From: Lampris incognitus
Lineage: Eukaryota > Chordata > Actinopteri > Lampriformes > Lampridae
NCBI RefSeq assembly: GCF_029633865.1
Contig: NC_079213.1
Span: 111,002,685 to 111,066,684, forward strand
Direction: 5' to 3'
DNA: 64,000 nt
The notes under the pieces are model-generated. The model was not told the origin of the DNA and made no database searches. It saw only the letters and a program-made list of their open reading frames with translations. The position numbers and the translations under genes were made by a program. Of the stretch, positions 12,990 to 49,689 are shown piece after piece; the stretch's first letter is position 1, and each line of letters opens with the position of its first letter.

Positions 12990-13621
12990 CAGTGTTTCTC
13001 AACCGGGGGTCCGTGGACCCCTAGTGGTCCGTGGTGTAATTGCAAGGGGTCCGTGAAAATAAAATATCTTTTAAAAAAAAGATCCTATGACATTTATAGA
13101 AATAGGATTATTTTACTCAAATGTGACTGAGACCTTTATCTACCTAAACTATAAAGGTAGATATAGTTAACAAAACAGAATTCTTATGCAGTAACTTTCA
13201 GATATGTGTAACAAAACAGAATATGTATTCAGTAACTTTCAGATATATGTAACAAAACAGAATGTGTATTCAGTAACTTTCAGATATATGTAACAAAACA
13301 GAATTCTTATGCAGTAACTTTCAGATATATGTAACAACACAGAATATGTATTCAGTAACTTTTAACAATGCAAACGGGAGCGAGATCTCTTATTAAAATA
13401 CAATAAATGACACTTGTGAAACAGATGTAATTAGAGAAAAAAGTCCTTTTACCCTTTCTAGTTTAGGTAGATAAAGGTCTCAGTCACATTTGAGTAAAAT
13501 AATCCTATTTCTATAAATGTCACATGATCTTTTTTTTTTTAAAATATTTTATTTTCACGGACCCCTTGCAAGTACACCACAGACCACTAGGGGTCCGCGG
13601 ACCCCCGGTTGAGAAACACTG
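12990..13621. mobile_element. Fold-back copy of hAT MITE family H
   Basis: Both ends carry the same terminal sequence (CAGTGTTTCTCAACCGGGGG) in inverted orientation, including the ggtccgcggaccccta-type block, whereas the intact copy at 5491-6315 has different left and right ends. The centre has about four to five of the 41-bp units. Flanks agctattg (left) and ctctacac (right) do not match, so this looks rearranged rather than a simple insertion. Confidence 0.8.
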
Positions 13622-13683
13622 CTCTACACTACGTTTGGTGGTCGCTCCCATCCTTCCTACGGCCGTCACCTATGAAAACTTAG

Positions 13684-13817
13684 TGTAAACTACTAATAAG
13701 ACACGTTAGCCCCTAGCTAACGGGTCTGACCCTTTAGCCGAGCGGTTAGTGATGTCGCCTTGTGGCGCAATACACCCGTATCGAATCCCGCACCGGGCAA
13801 GAAAATAACCGGTTACA
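13684..13817 (+). repeat. tRNA-like TG...CA repeat (solo copy)
   Basis: Starts TGTAAACTACTAATAAGAC and ends CCGGTTACA, 134 bp. Contains TTTAGCCGAGCGGTTAG and GTATCGAATCCCG, which resemble Pol III A and B boxes of a Leu/Ser-type tRNA. Nearly identical to 35138-35272 and 56702-56836. No direct repeat flanks it. Confidence 0.7.
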
Positions 13818-14971
13818 CTACTGCAATTTAAAAGATACGGTTGTTTATAAGGTATAATAACAACAATAATAATAAATACAGTAATGTTACTAAAAGATAC
13901 AACTATGTACAGTGTGCTGAAGAATGTGTCTCATCATCCCTGTTACTCTTGTCAGTCCTGTTACTTCATATGTCAGTCCTGTTACTGTCATTAATTTGAT
14001 AAAACATGTAAAAATGACAATTAGAAAGGCCACCCAGGTATTACCATTCCGATTAAGACTGTGAAATGTTTTGGGAAACTTACCTTTTATTCAATACCTC
14101 TCTCATAAAAATATATATATATCTTAATTTATACGTGGTCTCCTTTTAAAATTTTGATTTTCTTGGTCATCTGAATGGTGAAATTGGATGTTTAAAAATA
14201 TATTCACAATCGGAAGTAATCCCGGTGAAAAGAGGGACTCAAATACTGACTCACACATGTGTATCCTGTTACACAATTCCAATCCCCAATATTCTATTCA
14301 GTAACCATTTTGTCCGTAACAGGGTTGACGGATGCATTGTATCGTGGAGTGGATAACGTGTCATAGAATAAATCAAATCAATAGCCTGGGGTGGCGCCGT
14401 ATAATTTATTGTCACTTTAAGAGGTCTTCTTTCCATAGACATTTCTTTAAAAAAAAAAGGATTTTATATTTAAATTTTCAAAAGTTGGAAAGGTGCCGAT
14501 TTCGTGGGACGACCCATCGTGAGAGCCCACGAAGGGCCACCCTGGGCCACCGGGCCGGGTGCTGCTCCCGCAGAAGGGTGTGTCCGTAATGTGAGCGTCT
14601 CCGAGCGAGCAGGAAAAAGGGAGGAGGTCGGCGAAGGCAAACTGCGCGCCTCCCCACCCTCTTTGGCGCAGCCGAGCTTCCCCACCCGCACACAGGACGC
14701 CCGCATGGAGGTCTAGATTGTGTACTGTTGCGGTTATATTTCGTTAGATTTGCCAGAAAGTTTGCATGACGCGCGTGGGCTCCCCTGCAGCACCCAAATC
14801 TGGAAACCAGCGGCACTTAACTCGGCCGAACCGAACCACAAGTACCGTGTAGGAGGATACCGAAGCGGCCCAAACTGACGCTGTCATCCCTCCTCCTCCC
14901 CCCCCGTACTTTCTTTTCGTTTCGTGTCAAACGATCGCGTTTTGTGCGGAACCCCGCGCCGAACCGCTACA
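13818..14971 (+). promoter_or_regulatory. Upstream region and probable promoter/5' UTR of slc25a24
   Basis: About 13818-14480 is A+T-rich with nothing recognisable. From about 14490 the sequence becomes GC- and CpG-rich up to the start codon at 14972, as expected of a TATA-less promoter. The transcription start cannot be placed. Confidence 0.5.
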
Positions 14972-40406
<25,435 letters not shown>

Positions 40407-42100
40407 CAGTGTACCCTGTGACTGTGTGTATCTGTATAAGTGACCGAAGATTATTTCAAAACTGTCTCTCACTTTTAACAGTCAGGACACAATTCTGCTG
40501 CTACAGATGTAGCCATTATAGATATCCCACATTTATCATGACCGAGTTAGGGCTGAGACGTCACTCCACAGCTGAGGATTTTTATTTTATTTTTGTTCTT
40601 TTACAGAAAATCCTGTAAAACTAGAATAAGATAAAAGTAGAATATGGGGATTTCTACAATAGCTACCTCTAAGGTGTCTAGAATTTGCATTGACTTCCAT
40701 AACGCACACAGCGTTTACTACGCTGCATTGGGTGTTTGGGTCAGTTGGAGTTTCTATGTAATGGGGTACTCTTCAGAATTTCAGCCCCTGAAACATCTGT
40801 ACAAGATCAATTGCTGTTTGTTAAATTTGATTGGATCAGTTTTTATAAATATTATCTATCATATGTAATCAAGTGGTTAAAAGATTACCTTGACCTGTTA
40901 AATACGGGGTCCGGTTATCTCATTTCACCAGGGATGTGACAAATATGAAAGAAAAAAAAAAGCATTCTAGCTGTACAACCAAAAAGTCATCCTCACTTAG
41001 GCAGCTGTCCACAAACTAACAAAATTTTATCCACTGTATAAATAACAAAAGTTGAAATATCCGAGTGTTCTTGCAACCATCTCTATGATTTATACACCAT
41101 CTAAAACCCCAAAACACGGTGCTTCAGTACAGTTGTGGACTATGTATAGAGACATTTCAAACTCAGTTTTAGTCTGTCATTTCACCGTATTATCTGGTGC
41201 ATGTTTGGTACATTTTTAAACTTGGCACTTCAGTTAACCAAGATGGCGCCCACCAGTGGGGTTAGTAGCATTACGGTTGCCAATCTCGCTAGTCGGCGCC
41301 ACCTCGGTTTCTATTACAAGAAAAGACCTGTTCTGCAACTCCATTATCCACTATGCTCCAACTGCATACTGAAGTGGGAAAAACCAGACTAAACCTGAAA
41401 ATATCACAGAATTCCTGTATTTCCCGAGTATACTCCAGCTTCTACCAGAGTTTCTGTACCGTAAAAGAGGTCCCTAGTGAGGAATTGTTTCCGATAGAAA
41501 TCCGAGGAAACTTTAAGCACAATATTGTTTTCACACTGTGTTGTGTTTGATAGTGACATGACCTTTTGCAGGGTTGGACTTCACCCCGAGTGCTGCACGT
41601 TATAAGGAAGGTCTCTTTCGAGATTTGGGATTTGGACATGATGATTGCACGCTCAGTGAGGGTGGTGAAGACCCAATGCGTGCCTTATGGGATTTTTCTT
41701 TTCTCAGATTATCTGTGGACTTCTTCACCATCCCATTGCTCCTGCCTTTATTTCTAAAGTTTTGTTAATTAGAAACCGGTGTTTACATTAAAAAGTATTT
41801 TAATACAAACTGTAAGTGGAACTTGTTTTATTTAGCACTTTTGCCTCCCATGGTTGAAATCTGTTTCTGTACCTGCATGGATTTTTACATGGTTTAGGCG
41901 GCACACATATAGAGGTAGGTATTGAACCATGCTGCCATACTAGCTTGATTCAAATCTGAGTTGCTTGTTGACTGACTGCAGTACATACAGACCTTTATGA
42001 GAATAACACAAACTTTGTGGTGACATCACAAGAAACAGGAAATAGTCCTTTCTGTCAATGCCTACACATGACAAAAGCTGTTCTCAGCTTTAATAAAGTA
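40407..42100 (+). other. slc25a24 3' UTR and flank, poly(A) candidates
   Basis: No coding exon is recognised. Poly(A) signal candidates on the plus strand are ATTAAA at 41787-41792 and AATAAA at 42092-42097, which would give a 3' UTR of about 1.4 or 1.7 kb. Which is used cannot be told from sequence. Confidence 0.5.
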
Positions 42101-42498
42101 CACACTACTGCTGACTTTCTATTTGGCCCAATAGTTTATCTTCCTCTGTTGTGCCTCTGATCAGACGGCTGGGACACCTTTAAGTAGAGAGAACTAACGC
42201 GACTGACGGTTGTGAGGCCTGGGGTCGACAACCACTGCACTAAAACAGATGTGTTACGCCTCTGTATGAGGAGACGGGAAGGAATGGAGCGGACACGACG
42301 CTGCCGGCTTCAAGTCCAACACGCTGCCCCTACCCCACAGGAGAAATACGGAAGCCCAGGGCGATCGAAACATCTCTATACCGATGCAATGGATTAGAGA
42401 TGATTAAATTTGGGGAAACAAAGTATAAAATTACAGATATCAAATGATGATTGGACCTGGGGAAATAAAGAAAAGATTATAGAATGTTATTTCAAACG

Positions 42499-42929
42499 CA
42501 TTTCCCCCCCTTCTTCTCCCCAACTGTATCCGGCCAATTACCCCTCTCGTCCGAGCCTTCCCGATCTCTGCTCCACCCGCTTTGCCGATCTGGGGAGGGC
42601 TGCAGACTACCACATGCCTCCTCCGATACGTGTGGAGTTGCCAGCCAGTTCCTTTCTAAAACCTGACTGAGGAGTTTCACCAGGGGGATGTAGCACATGG
42701 GAGGATCACACTATTCCCCCCAGTTCGCCCTCCTCCTCCCTGAACAAGCGCCCCGACCGACCAGAGGAGGCGCTAGTGCAGCGACTAGGACACATACCCA
42801 CATCTGGCTTCCCACCAGCAGACAAGACCAATTCTGTTTGTAGGGATGCCCGACCAAGCCGGAGATAACACGGGGATTTGAACCGGCGATCCCCATGTTG
42901 GTAGGCAACGGAATAGACCGCTACTCTAC
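42499..42929 (-). mobile_element. tRNA-derived SINE (family A), copy 5
   Basis: Minus-strand, near full-length. The head side abuts a (TTATG)n run (42928-42965), which obscures any duplication. Confidence 0.85.
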
Positions 42930-42962
42930 CCATGTTATGTTATGTTATGTCATGTTATGTTA

Positions 42963-43350
42963 TGTAACAATACCTGAGTGGAGGGTGGCTATACTTACAG
43001 TGACGATACAGAGTCGAGGCTGAAAGTTTAACGGGTCTTTACTGTCTAACGGTGTCATTCCCAGGCGTAGGCAATCCATCCACAGTGTGCTTCATCAGCA
43101 GTCCAACTAAGTCGAGCACCGAGTGCTCATTCAAATTCAGCACACACCCCTTTTCTAGATTACGGCGTGGTCCATGCAGTCCATTAGGTTTACATTGAAC
43201 ATATTTAACAATAAACACCTCTATCAAATCTTTGTTGTTTCTGATTTGAACTCATTTGTGCATTTGCTCATACACACTGTAGACAAAATACAGTGCGATA
43301 ATGTAATGTAATAAAATAGCACATTACCATGAACAGACATTACACCGTAA
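42963..43350 (-). mobile_element. Possible 3' LTR of the Gypsy remnant
   Basis: On the minus strand a stretch starting near TGTCATTG (43349) and ending TATTGTTACA (42963) lies directly after the integrase frame. It does not match the LTR-like sequence at the other end (47107 onward), so the pairing is doubtful. Confidence 0.35.
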
Positions 43351-43407
43351 ACAATGACATCTCTCATTCTTTTTTTTGGAGAGTTTGATCTCAGTGAGAC
43401 CTTTCAG

Positions 43408-44661
43408 TTAAGTGTCCATAACATAGTCTCTGTATCTGGTAGGGCGTCTTACCGCTCTACTGCTTCTGGTGTGGTGTGCAAGAGCGTTGTGTGTACTCAC
43501 TAGAGGGTTTTGCAGTGGCGGGTTGGCTGACCTGGGTGTCTGGGGAAGTGTTACCTCTGAATGTCCGTCAGGGTCAGTGTCTCTGCACAAACTCGGGTGC
43601 ATCTTCCTCGGATGGCGCCCGTTCCTCCTGAAGGCCTTTCCTGCAGGTGTCTGTACGGTGTACGAACGTGGTTGGTCTCTCTTGTGCATCACTACAGCAG
43701 GCTCCCATCCACGCCTCATTTGCATGTGTATGGTGGATCCCGGGGCTAGCTCTGGTAACGGCTTGGCATCTCGGTAGTAGCGCTGCTGACGAGGCTGCAG
43801 GTCCTGGAGTCTGCTGTGCACATGCTGTGGGGTTGACTGTTGCGGCACGGCACTGGAGCATGGGAGTGTACTCCGCAGGACTCTTCCCATCAACATCTGT
43901 GCAGGTGAGTCATTCAGGCCTGTCACTGGTGTGTTGCTCAGCGACAGCAGCGCCAGATGTGGATCCGTACCTGTTTGTAGTGCTTTCTTAAGTGCGTGTT
44001 TCGCAGTCTTTACGGTCCCTTCTGCAAGCCCGTTCGACTGTGGACATCCCGGGCTGGAGTGCGCGAGCTTGAACTCCCATGACGCAGTGAACGACTTCAT
44101 CTCGTAGCTGGCAAATGGAATGTTTTCACACACAAGCTCTTTTGGGATACCATGCCGGACAAAGACAGACTTCGTTTTCTGAATTGCCGTGTGAGCTGTT
44201 CTATCGGGCACGTTTAGCACTTCAGGATACTTTGTCAGGTAATCCACTAATAAAAGATAAGATTGACCTTTCAGTTCAAAATTGTCTGCTCCAGCTTTCA
44301 TCCATGGCAGTTCTGGAACGCTATGCATGGTGAGTGGCTCTTTCTGGTGCTGTGGCTGTAGCTGTTGACATGGCTCACACTTCTCCACCATCATCTCAAT
44401 GTCACATGCCATTCCAGGCCAGTAGAGAACTCTTCTTGCTTTGGCCTTTGCTCGCTGAACTCCCTGGTGAGCTAGATGTAGCTTCTTTAAGATGACTGTT
44501 TTAAAGCTCTGGGGTAAGATGATCTTGTCTCCGGCCATCACGATGCCGTTCTGTAGACTGATGTTGTGTCGCATTGGCCAGAAGCTGTGTAGGCTTCTGT
44601 CCACGCTGTGTCGTTTCTGTGGCCCTCCTTTCTTGTTTCTCTCACACAGAACTTGTAGCAC
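43408..44661 (-). pseudogene. Ty3/Gypsy integrase remnant (417 codons open)
   Basis: The N-terminal zinc-binding region is visible (HLAHQG, then CEPC about 30 residues on). The core follows (GADNFELKGQSYLLLVDY, then PQSNGLAEGTVK). The second catalytic position reads CENIP where the family has an Asp-Asn-Gly motif, so the catalytic Asp is Glu and the motif is damaged. The C-terminal part ends with SSRAVRRPTRYRDY. It is in a different frame from the RNase H segment upstream. Transposon remnant, not a host gene. Confidence 0.85.
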
Positions 44662-45290
44662 AGGTTGCTGCAGTTGCCTCTTTCAGCTGGCTGAGTGTCT
44701 CTGCGCTCAGCGAGTCTGTGGCTTCCATGGCATACGCAACCTTCTCATCACAGGGGTTCCCGTTGGCATCGTCTGCCTCTCCGCTCACTGCTGCACGAGA
44801 CAGTGTGTCAGCGATATACATGCGCTTGCCTGGTGTGTATGTGATGTTCAGATCATACCTTTGCATTTGTATGAGCATTTGCTGCAGTCGCGTTGGTGCT
44901 TTGTTCAGTGGCTTCTGCACAATGATCTCCAGAGGCTTGTGGTCTGACTGGACCATCACTGTCTTGCGGTCGATGTATTGATGAAACCTCTTTGCTGCGA
45001 AGACTATAGCGAGTAGTTCTTTCTCTATTCGAGCGTCTCTTTGTTCAGTTTCAGTGAGTGCTCGCAATGTATAGCACAGAGGCTGACCTTCTTGCAGAAG
45101 ACACGCTCCCAGCCCGTCTTTCGGTGAGTCTGCTTGTACTGTTAGATGCTTCTAGTAGTCGTAGAACCTCAGTACAGGTGTGCTTGTGCGAGAGTAGCTT
45201 TCAGATTCTCTATTGCTGCGCTGTGATGTGGGCTGCACTGCCACGTAGCGTCCTTCCTGAGTAGCTGTCTGAGAGGTGCTGTCAACAAGG
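44642..45290 (-). pseudogene. Gypsy RT connection/RNase H remnant
   Basis: Includes EKELLAIVFAAKRFHQYI, SDHKPLEIIV and YTPGKRMYIADTLSRA, diagnostic of Ty3/Gypsy RNase H; a connection segment (DGLGACLLQEGQPL) lies just upstream. The polymerase palm/fingers are missing: a protease-like KFKLDTG lies at about 45285-45320 directly before it. The frame is offset from the integrase by one. Confidence 0.8.
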
Positions 45291-45374
45291 TTTCGTTTGG
45301 CCTGTGTCAAGCTTGAATTTCACTGCTGCACCTCTGATGCTGGCTGTTGTATACCACTCATTGTCCTTTGTTTG

Positions 45375-45564
45375 TCCAAAGGAGCTGAATCAAGTGCAAC
45401 TGGACTTGGTATATATCCGTGAAGACGTTTCGCCTCTCATCCAAGAGGCTTCCTCAGTTGGTCAAATCAGAAAGGCACGAACTGAGGAAGCCTCTTGGAT
45501 GAGAGGCGAAACGTCTTCACGGATATATACCAAGTCTAGTTGCACTTGATTCAACTTCTTTGGA
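45375..45564. repeat. Long perfect-type palindrome (85-bp arms, 20-bp loop)
   Basis: The arms run from tccaaag to ctcagtt (45375-45459) and from aactgag to ctttgga (45480-45564), with only about three to four mismatches. The loop is 45460-45479. It is inserted in the Gypsy remnant between protease and gag pieces and would form a long hairpin. Likely a MITE or fold-back element. Confidence 0.9.
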
Positions 45565-45685
45565 TAACCACGACCTGGGTGAATGAGAACATTCACAGAC
45601 ACGTCCTTTGTTTGGTCTACTGCACAAACTTCAGCACTCTCTACTGTTCCTACGTACAAGGAATCCACTTCACTCTCTATGTGGC

Positions 45686-45949
45686 TCACAGTCTTTGTTC
45701 TAAACTTACTTTTGTTGTAGTTTGCTTTGCTGCCCGACATACTTTGGAAAAATGGTTGCTTTTCCCACATTTGTGACGCAGCTCCATAGGCTGGGCACTG
45801 GCGCGGCTCCTTCCACACCTGCGGCAGTCTCCTATTGCTGTTTTTCTGCTGCTCTTGTCCCAGGCGTCCGCTCTTCTCCGCCCCGCTGTTCTCTCTCTAG
45901 CGTCCACTGGAGCGTCACAGACGTTATGCACATTATGTACGTTCTGCAC
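45686..45949 (-). pseudogene. Gypsy Gag nucleocapsid fragment
   Basis: The minus frame has DCRRCGRSRAS and CGKSNHFSKVC, a CX2CX4HX4C zinc knuckle preceded by a second cysteine pair. Part of the same Gypsy remnant, upstream of the protease piece. Confidence 0.7.
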
Positions 45950-46235
45950 TACTTGTACGTATCTGCGTCTTGGCTAGTAGCTCTGTTGCTCTGCATAGTT
46001 GCATGGCTCTGTGTAGCGGCACGTCATTTTCACGCAGCAGTCTTTCTTTTAGATGCGGATTCGTTATTAGTTCTAACCCAAGCAGCTAAGGTACTCAAAA
46101 AACAAAACAGAAAACGATATAGTAGACTTCAAACTTGTAGACGTCCGGAGGGAAAGTCATAAATCACTACATGATTACGCTTTCTACTCATGCTCACAAA
46201 AGTTATTCCAGAATTGATATAGTTCTTGCTCGTAC

Positions 46236-46572
46236 CAGTGGCGCCCCCAAGGGGTGGCCACGGCCACCCTGATACTATCCCTGCCCCCCCCCCTGCTGGC
46301 CCCCCCAGCCACGAGTTGCATATACAGAATATGCTTCTGATTATGCATAATATGCTTCTATCTGATATCTTACATTAGGTGCTGTTCATTTAAATCAATA
46401 ATGTATATTTTTCTTAACTCTCATATTGACAGTTTTCCACTAGCCTACTACAACAGCATCATAGAATTCCCGAAATTCAGTCATGGCTTTTGGTTTTGGT
46501 GTGCCACCCCAAGATTTTCAGTGGCCCCATTTGCCCCCCCCCCCCTATGAAAAATGTCTGGGGGCGCCACTG
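46236..46572 (+). mobile_element. hAT MITE (family M), TSD gctcgtac, nested in Gypsy remnant
   Basis: Termini CAGTGGCGCCCCCA and TGGGGGCGCCACTG (one end slightly diverged), with exact 8-bp duplications gctcgtac at 46228-46235 and 46573-46580. 337 bp. Inverted relative to 33504-33856. Confidence 0.93.
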
Positions 46573-46593
46573 GCTCGTACTGGAAACATCCGC

Positions 46594-46696
46594 ACTGTCC
46601 AGGGTGTCTCCCCGCCTGCCTCCCAGTGACCGCTGGGGCGGGCTCCGGCATCCCGCCACCCTGAGAGCAGGATAAGCGGTCTGGGTAATGGATGGA
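46594..46696 (+). repeat. L2-like LINE 3' tail
   Basis: Has ctgtccagggtgtctcc and gcaggataagcgg plus a ggatggat end. Inserted in the Gypsy gag region. Confidence 0.65.
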
Positions 46697-46705
46697 TCCG
46701 TTATG

Positions 46706-47035
46706 CTAATTACCAGCTTGTCTGAGCATGTCATTTTCACTTGGGCCAAACTCACAGTCTTTGCTTCTCTGTCGCAGTTCCGTGACGAACCTGCCCACAG
46801 GAGTCCATTCTGGACTCGGATGTGAGCAGGATTGGTGCCGCTCGAACACAACATGGTTTTCCGGGGGGCTGCGGAAGCGTCGGAACGCGGTGACCACATC
46901 CTCCATCGTCTCATCAGCCAGGGTAACGGTGAGTGTGCCGTACGCTTCCTCGCTGACGGTGTGGAGCACAATGGCGACCTTAACCTCCTCGCCTTTGTCA
47001 CGGGCTCCCGGTGCGGGCGATCGTGGGGTGTTCAA
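46706..47035 (-). pseudogene. Gypsy Gag capsid fragment
   Basis: The frame has VAIVLHTVSEEAYGTL, VVFERHQ and VGRFVTELRQRSKDCEFG, typical of Ty3/Gypsy Gag capsid. It starts about 70 bp after an LTR/PBS-like junction at 47107. Separated from the zinc knuckle by the nested MITE and L2 tail. Confidence 0.7.
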
Positions 47036-47094
47036 ATTGCGAATATGCCGTTATTCTTAATATGCCATTATTCTTAATTTTCTGTTCTTGGCAG

Positions 47095-47254
47095 ACTCCC
47101 GACACCATGTAACGTACTTAGGACGGGACACACGTCTCGGTTGGCCGCCATCTTGTTTATTGCGCAATGTGAACAGCGGTACGGGTGCTGTGTAGGGACA
47201 GAAAAGGGCCGCGGAACGCAAACACACTATCTTACATACCGAAGCAATGTAGAC
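47095..47254 (-). mobile_element. LTR 3' portion and primer-binding site of Gypsy remnant
   Basis: On the minus strand an AATAAA-containing stretch ends ACGTTACA at 47107, followed by TGGTGTCGGGAGTC, a plausible PBS. The LTR is cut on its other side by the hAT element at 47255. Confidence 0.55.
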
Positions 47255-48454
47255 CAGTGGTTCTAAACCCTTTTGGGGTCCTGGACCCAGAGGTGGAAAA
47301 ACCCGGTCCAGAAAGTAAAAACCCTAACTGTGTCTTTACTCCACCCATGTACTAAACCATCAGATTGCACTGACTAGTTTCCCAAATTAGCTTGTTTAAT
47401 ACATGGATGGAGTAAAGACATGGTTCGGGTTTTTGCTTTCTGGACCGGGTTTTTCCACCTCTGCCTGGACCCCCTGCGTATTTTTGATCTACCCTGAGGA
47501 CCCCTCCACCTGATCTTGGGGGAGGGGGGTTGCAATTTGATAGAAACAGTAGAAACTGCATTTTAAATTGCATTATAGCATTTATTCGCTCTTTGGGGCA
47601 AAAATAAGAGCTTTCAGTTGTAACTTAGATATAGTTAACACAACAGAATTCTTATGCAGTAACTTTCAGATATATGTAACAAAACAGAATATGTATTCAG
47701 TAACTTTCAGATATATGTAACAAAACAGAATATGTATTCAGTAACTCTCAGATATATGTAACAAAACAGAATATGTATTCAGTAACTTTCAGATATATGT
47801 AACAAAACAGAATATGTATTCAGTAACTTTCAGATATATGTAACAACACAGAATATGTATTCAGTAACTTTCAGATATATGTAACAAAACAGAATATGTA
47901 TTCAGTAACTTTCAGATATATGTAACAAAACAGAATATGTATTCAGTAACTTTCAGATATATGTAACAAAACAGAATATGTATTCAGTAACTTTCAGATA
48001 TATGTAACAACACAGAATATGTATTCAGTAACTTTCAGATATATGTAACAAAACAGAATATGTATTCAGTAACTTTCAGATATATGTAACAAAACAGAAT
48101 ATGTATTCAGTAACTTTCAGATATATGTAACAACACAGAATATGTATTCAGTAACTTTCAGATATATGTAACAACAGAATTTTTATGCAGTAACTTTTAA
48201 CAATGCAAACGGGAGCGAGATCTCTTATTAAAATACAAAAAATGACACTTGTGAAACAGATGTAGTTAGAGAAAAAAGTCCTGTTACCCTTTATAGTTTA
48301 GGTAGATAAAGGTCTCAGTCACATTTGAGTAAAATAATCCTATTTCGATAAATGTCATAGGATCTTTTTTTTAAAGATATTTTATTTTCACGGACCCCTT
48401 GCAATTACACCACGGACCACTAGGGGTCCGCGGACCCCCGGTTGAGAAACACTG
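47255..48454 (-). mobile_element. hAT MITE family H, long copy with nested MITE
   Basis: Reverse orientation relative to 5491-6315. Ends CAGTGGTTCTAAACCC and CCGGTTGAGAAACACTG, with flanking atgtagac (47247-47254) and atgcagac (48455-48462), an 8-bp duplication with one mismatch. About 13-14 of the 41-bp units lie at 47640-48195. Another MITE is inserted at 47288-47463. Confidence 0.88.
47288..47463. mobile_element. Small hAT-like MITE, TSD cctggacc, nested
   Basis: 176 bp with inverted ends CAGAGGTGGAAAAACCCGG and its complement, flanked by exact 8-bp cctggacc (47280-47287, 47464-47471) inside the family H element. Confidence 0.93.
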
Positions 48455-48479
48455 ATGCAGACTATTAAATTTGGGGAAA

Positions 48480-49587
48480 CGGGCTCCGAGCCCTTTCCTG
48501 TTTGACATGGTGATGGACAGGTTGACGGACGACATCAGGCAGGGGTCTCCGGGGACTGTGATGTTTGCAGAGGACATAGTGATCTGTAGTGAGAGTAGGG
48601 TGCAGGTGGAGGAGAGCCTGGAGAGGTGGAGGGAGAGAAGAGGAATGAAAGGAGCCAGACCTGGGTAGCGTAGCGGTCTATTCCGTCGCTTACCAACACG
48701 GCGGTCGGCGGTTCGAATCTCCGTGTTACCTCCGGCTTGGTCGGGCGTCCCTACAGACACAACGGGCCCTGTCTGGGGGGGGGGGGGTATTTATCCTGGT
48801 CGCTGCACTAGCGCCTCCTCTGGTCAGTCGGGGCGTCCCTCGGATCGGCAGAGAGGGGGGTAATTGGCCAGAGTCAATTGGGCAGAAAATTGAAAAAAAA
48901 AGAGGAGCAAGACGGAATACCTATGCGTGAATGAGAGGGAGGACAGTGGAGGGGTGAGGATGCAATGAGTGGAGGTGATGAAGGTGTATGAGTTTAAATA
49001 CTTGGGGTCAGCTGTCCAAAGTAACGGGGAGTGCAGGAGAGAGGTGAAGAAGAGGGTGCAGGCAGGGTGGAGTGGGTGGAGAAGAGTGTCAGGAGTGATG
49101 TGTGACAGAAGGGTACCAGCAAGAGTTAAAGGGAAGGTTTACAAGATGGTAGTGAGACCAGCTATGTTGTATGGTTTGGAGACAGTGGCACTGATGAAAA
49201 GACAGGAGGTGGAGCTGGAGGTGGCAGAGTTGAAGATGATAAGATTTTCACTGGGAGTGATGAAGAAGGACAGGATTAGGAACGAGTATATTAGAGGGAC
49301 AGCTCAGGTTGGACGGTTTGGAGACAAAGCAAGAGAGACAAGATTGAGATGGTTTGGACATGTGTGGAGGAGAGATGCTGGGTATATTGGGAGAAGGATG
49401 CTGAATATGGAGCTGCCAGGGAAGAGGAGAAGAGGAAGGCCAAAGAGGAGGTTTATGGATGTGGTGAGGGAGGACATGCAGGTGGCTGGTGTGACAGAGG
49501 AGGATGCGGAGGACAGGAAGAGATGGAAACGGATGATCCGCTGTGGCGCCTCCTACCGGGAGCAGCTGAAAATAGTAGTAGTAGTAA
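48480..49587 (+). mobile_element. RTE-type LINE fragment split by a SINE
   Basis: The first part (48480-48660) encodes FLFDMVMDRLTDDI and a damaged catalytic motif (MFAEDIVICSE; the family has ADD). The second part (48914-49560) is the C-terminal domain (VYEFKYLGSAVQSNGECRR to MIRCGA). The SINE at 48661-48902 separates them, with an approximate 11-bp duplication. It ends with a (TAG)n tail. Confidence 0.82.
48661..48902 (+). mobile_element. tRNA-derived SINE (family A), copy 6, internally deleted
   Basis: Starts ctgggtagcgtagcgg and ends in an A-run, missing about 200 bp of the middle. Flanked by aggagccagac (48650-48660) and aggagcaagac (48903-48913), one mismatch. Confidence 0.88.
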
Positions 49588-49689
49588 ACAAACTATAAAA
49601 TTATCAACTGATGATTATACTAGGAGAATTAAAAGATTGTAGAAGGTTATTTCAAACGTATTTTCTTAACACATTAGGTGCATGTAGTA

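Noticed and set aside
14924-14971. In-frame extension upstream of the slc25a24 ATG
   Set aside because: The frame is open but no family member carries such an extension, and the first exon from 14972 already matches family length and content.
41201-41770. Small plus-strand frames after slc25a24
   Set aside because: Short, without homology or splice logic; they lie in the expected 3' UTR or flank.
43408-44661. 417-codon frame as a host gene
   Set aside because: Integrase of a Ty3/Gypsy remnant with a damaged catalytic motif, next to RNase H and gag pieces of the same element.
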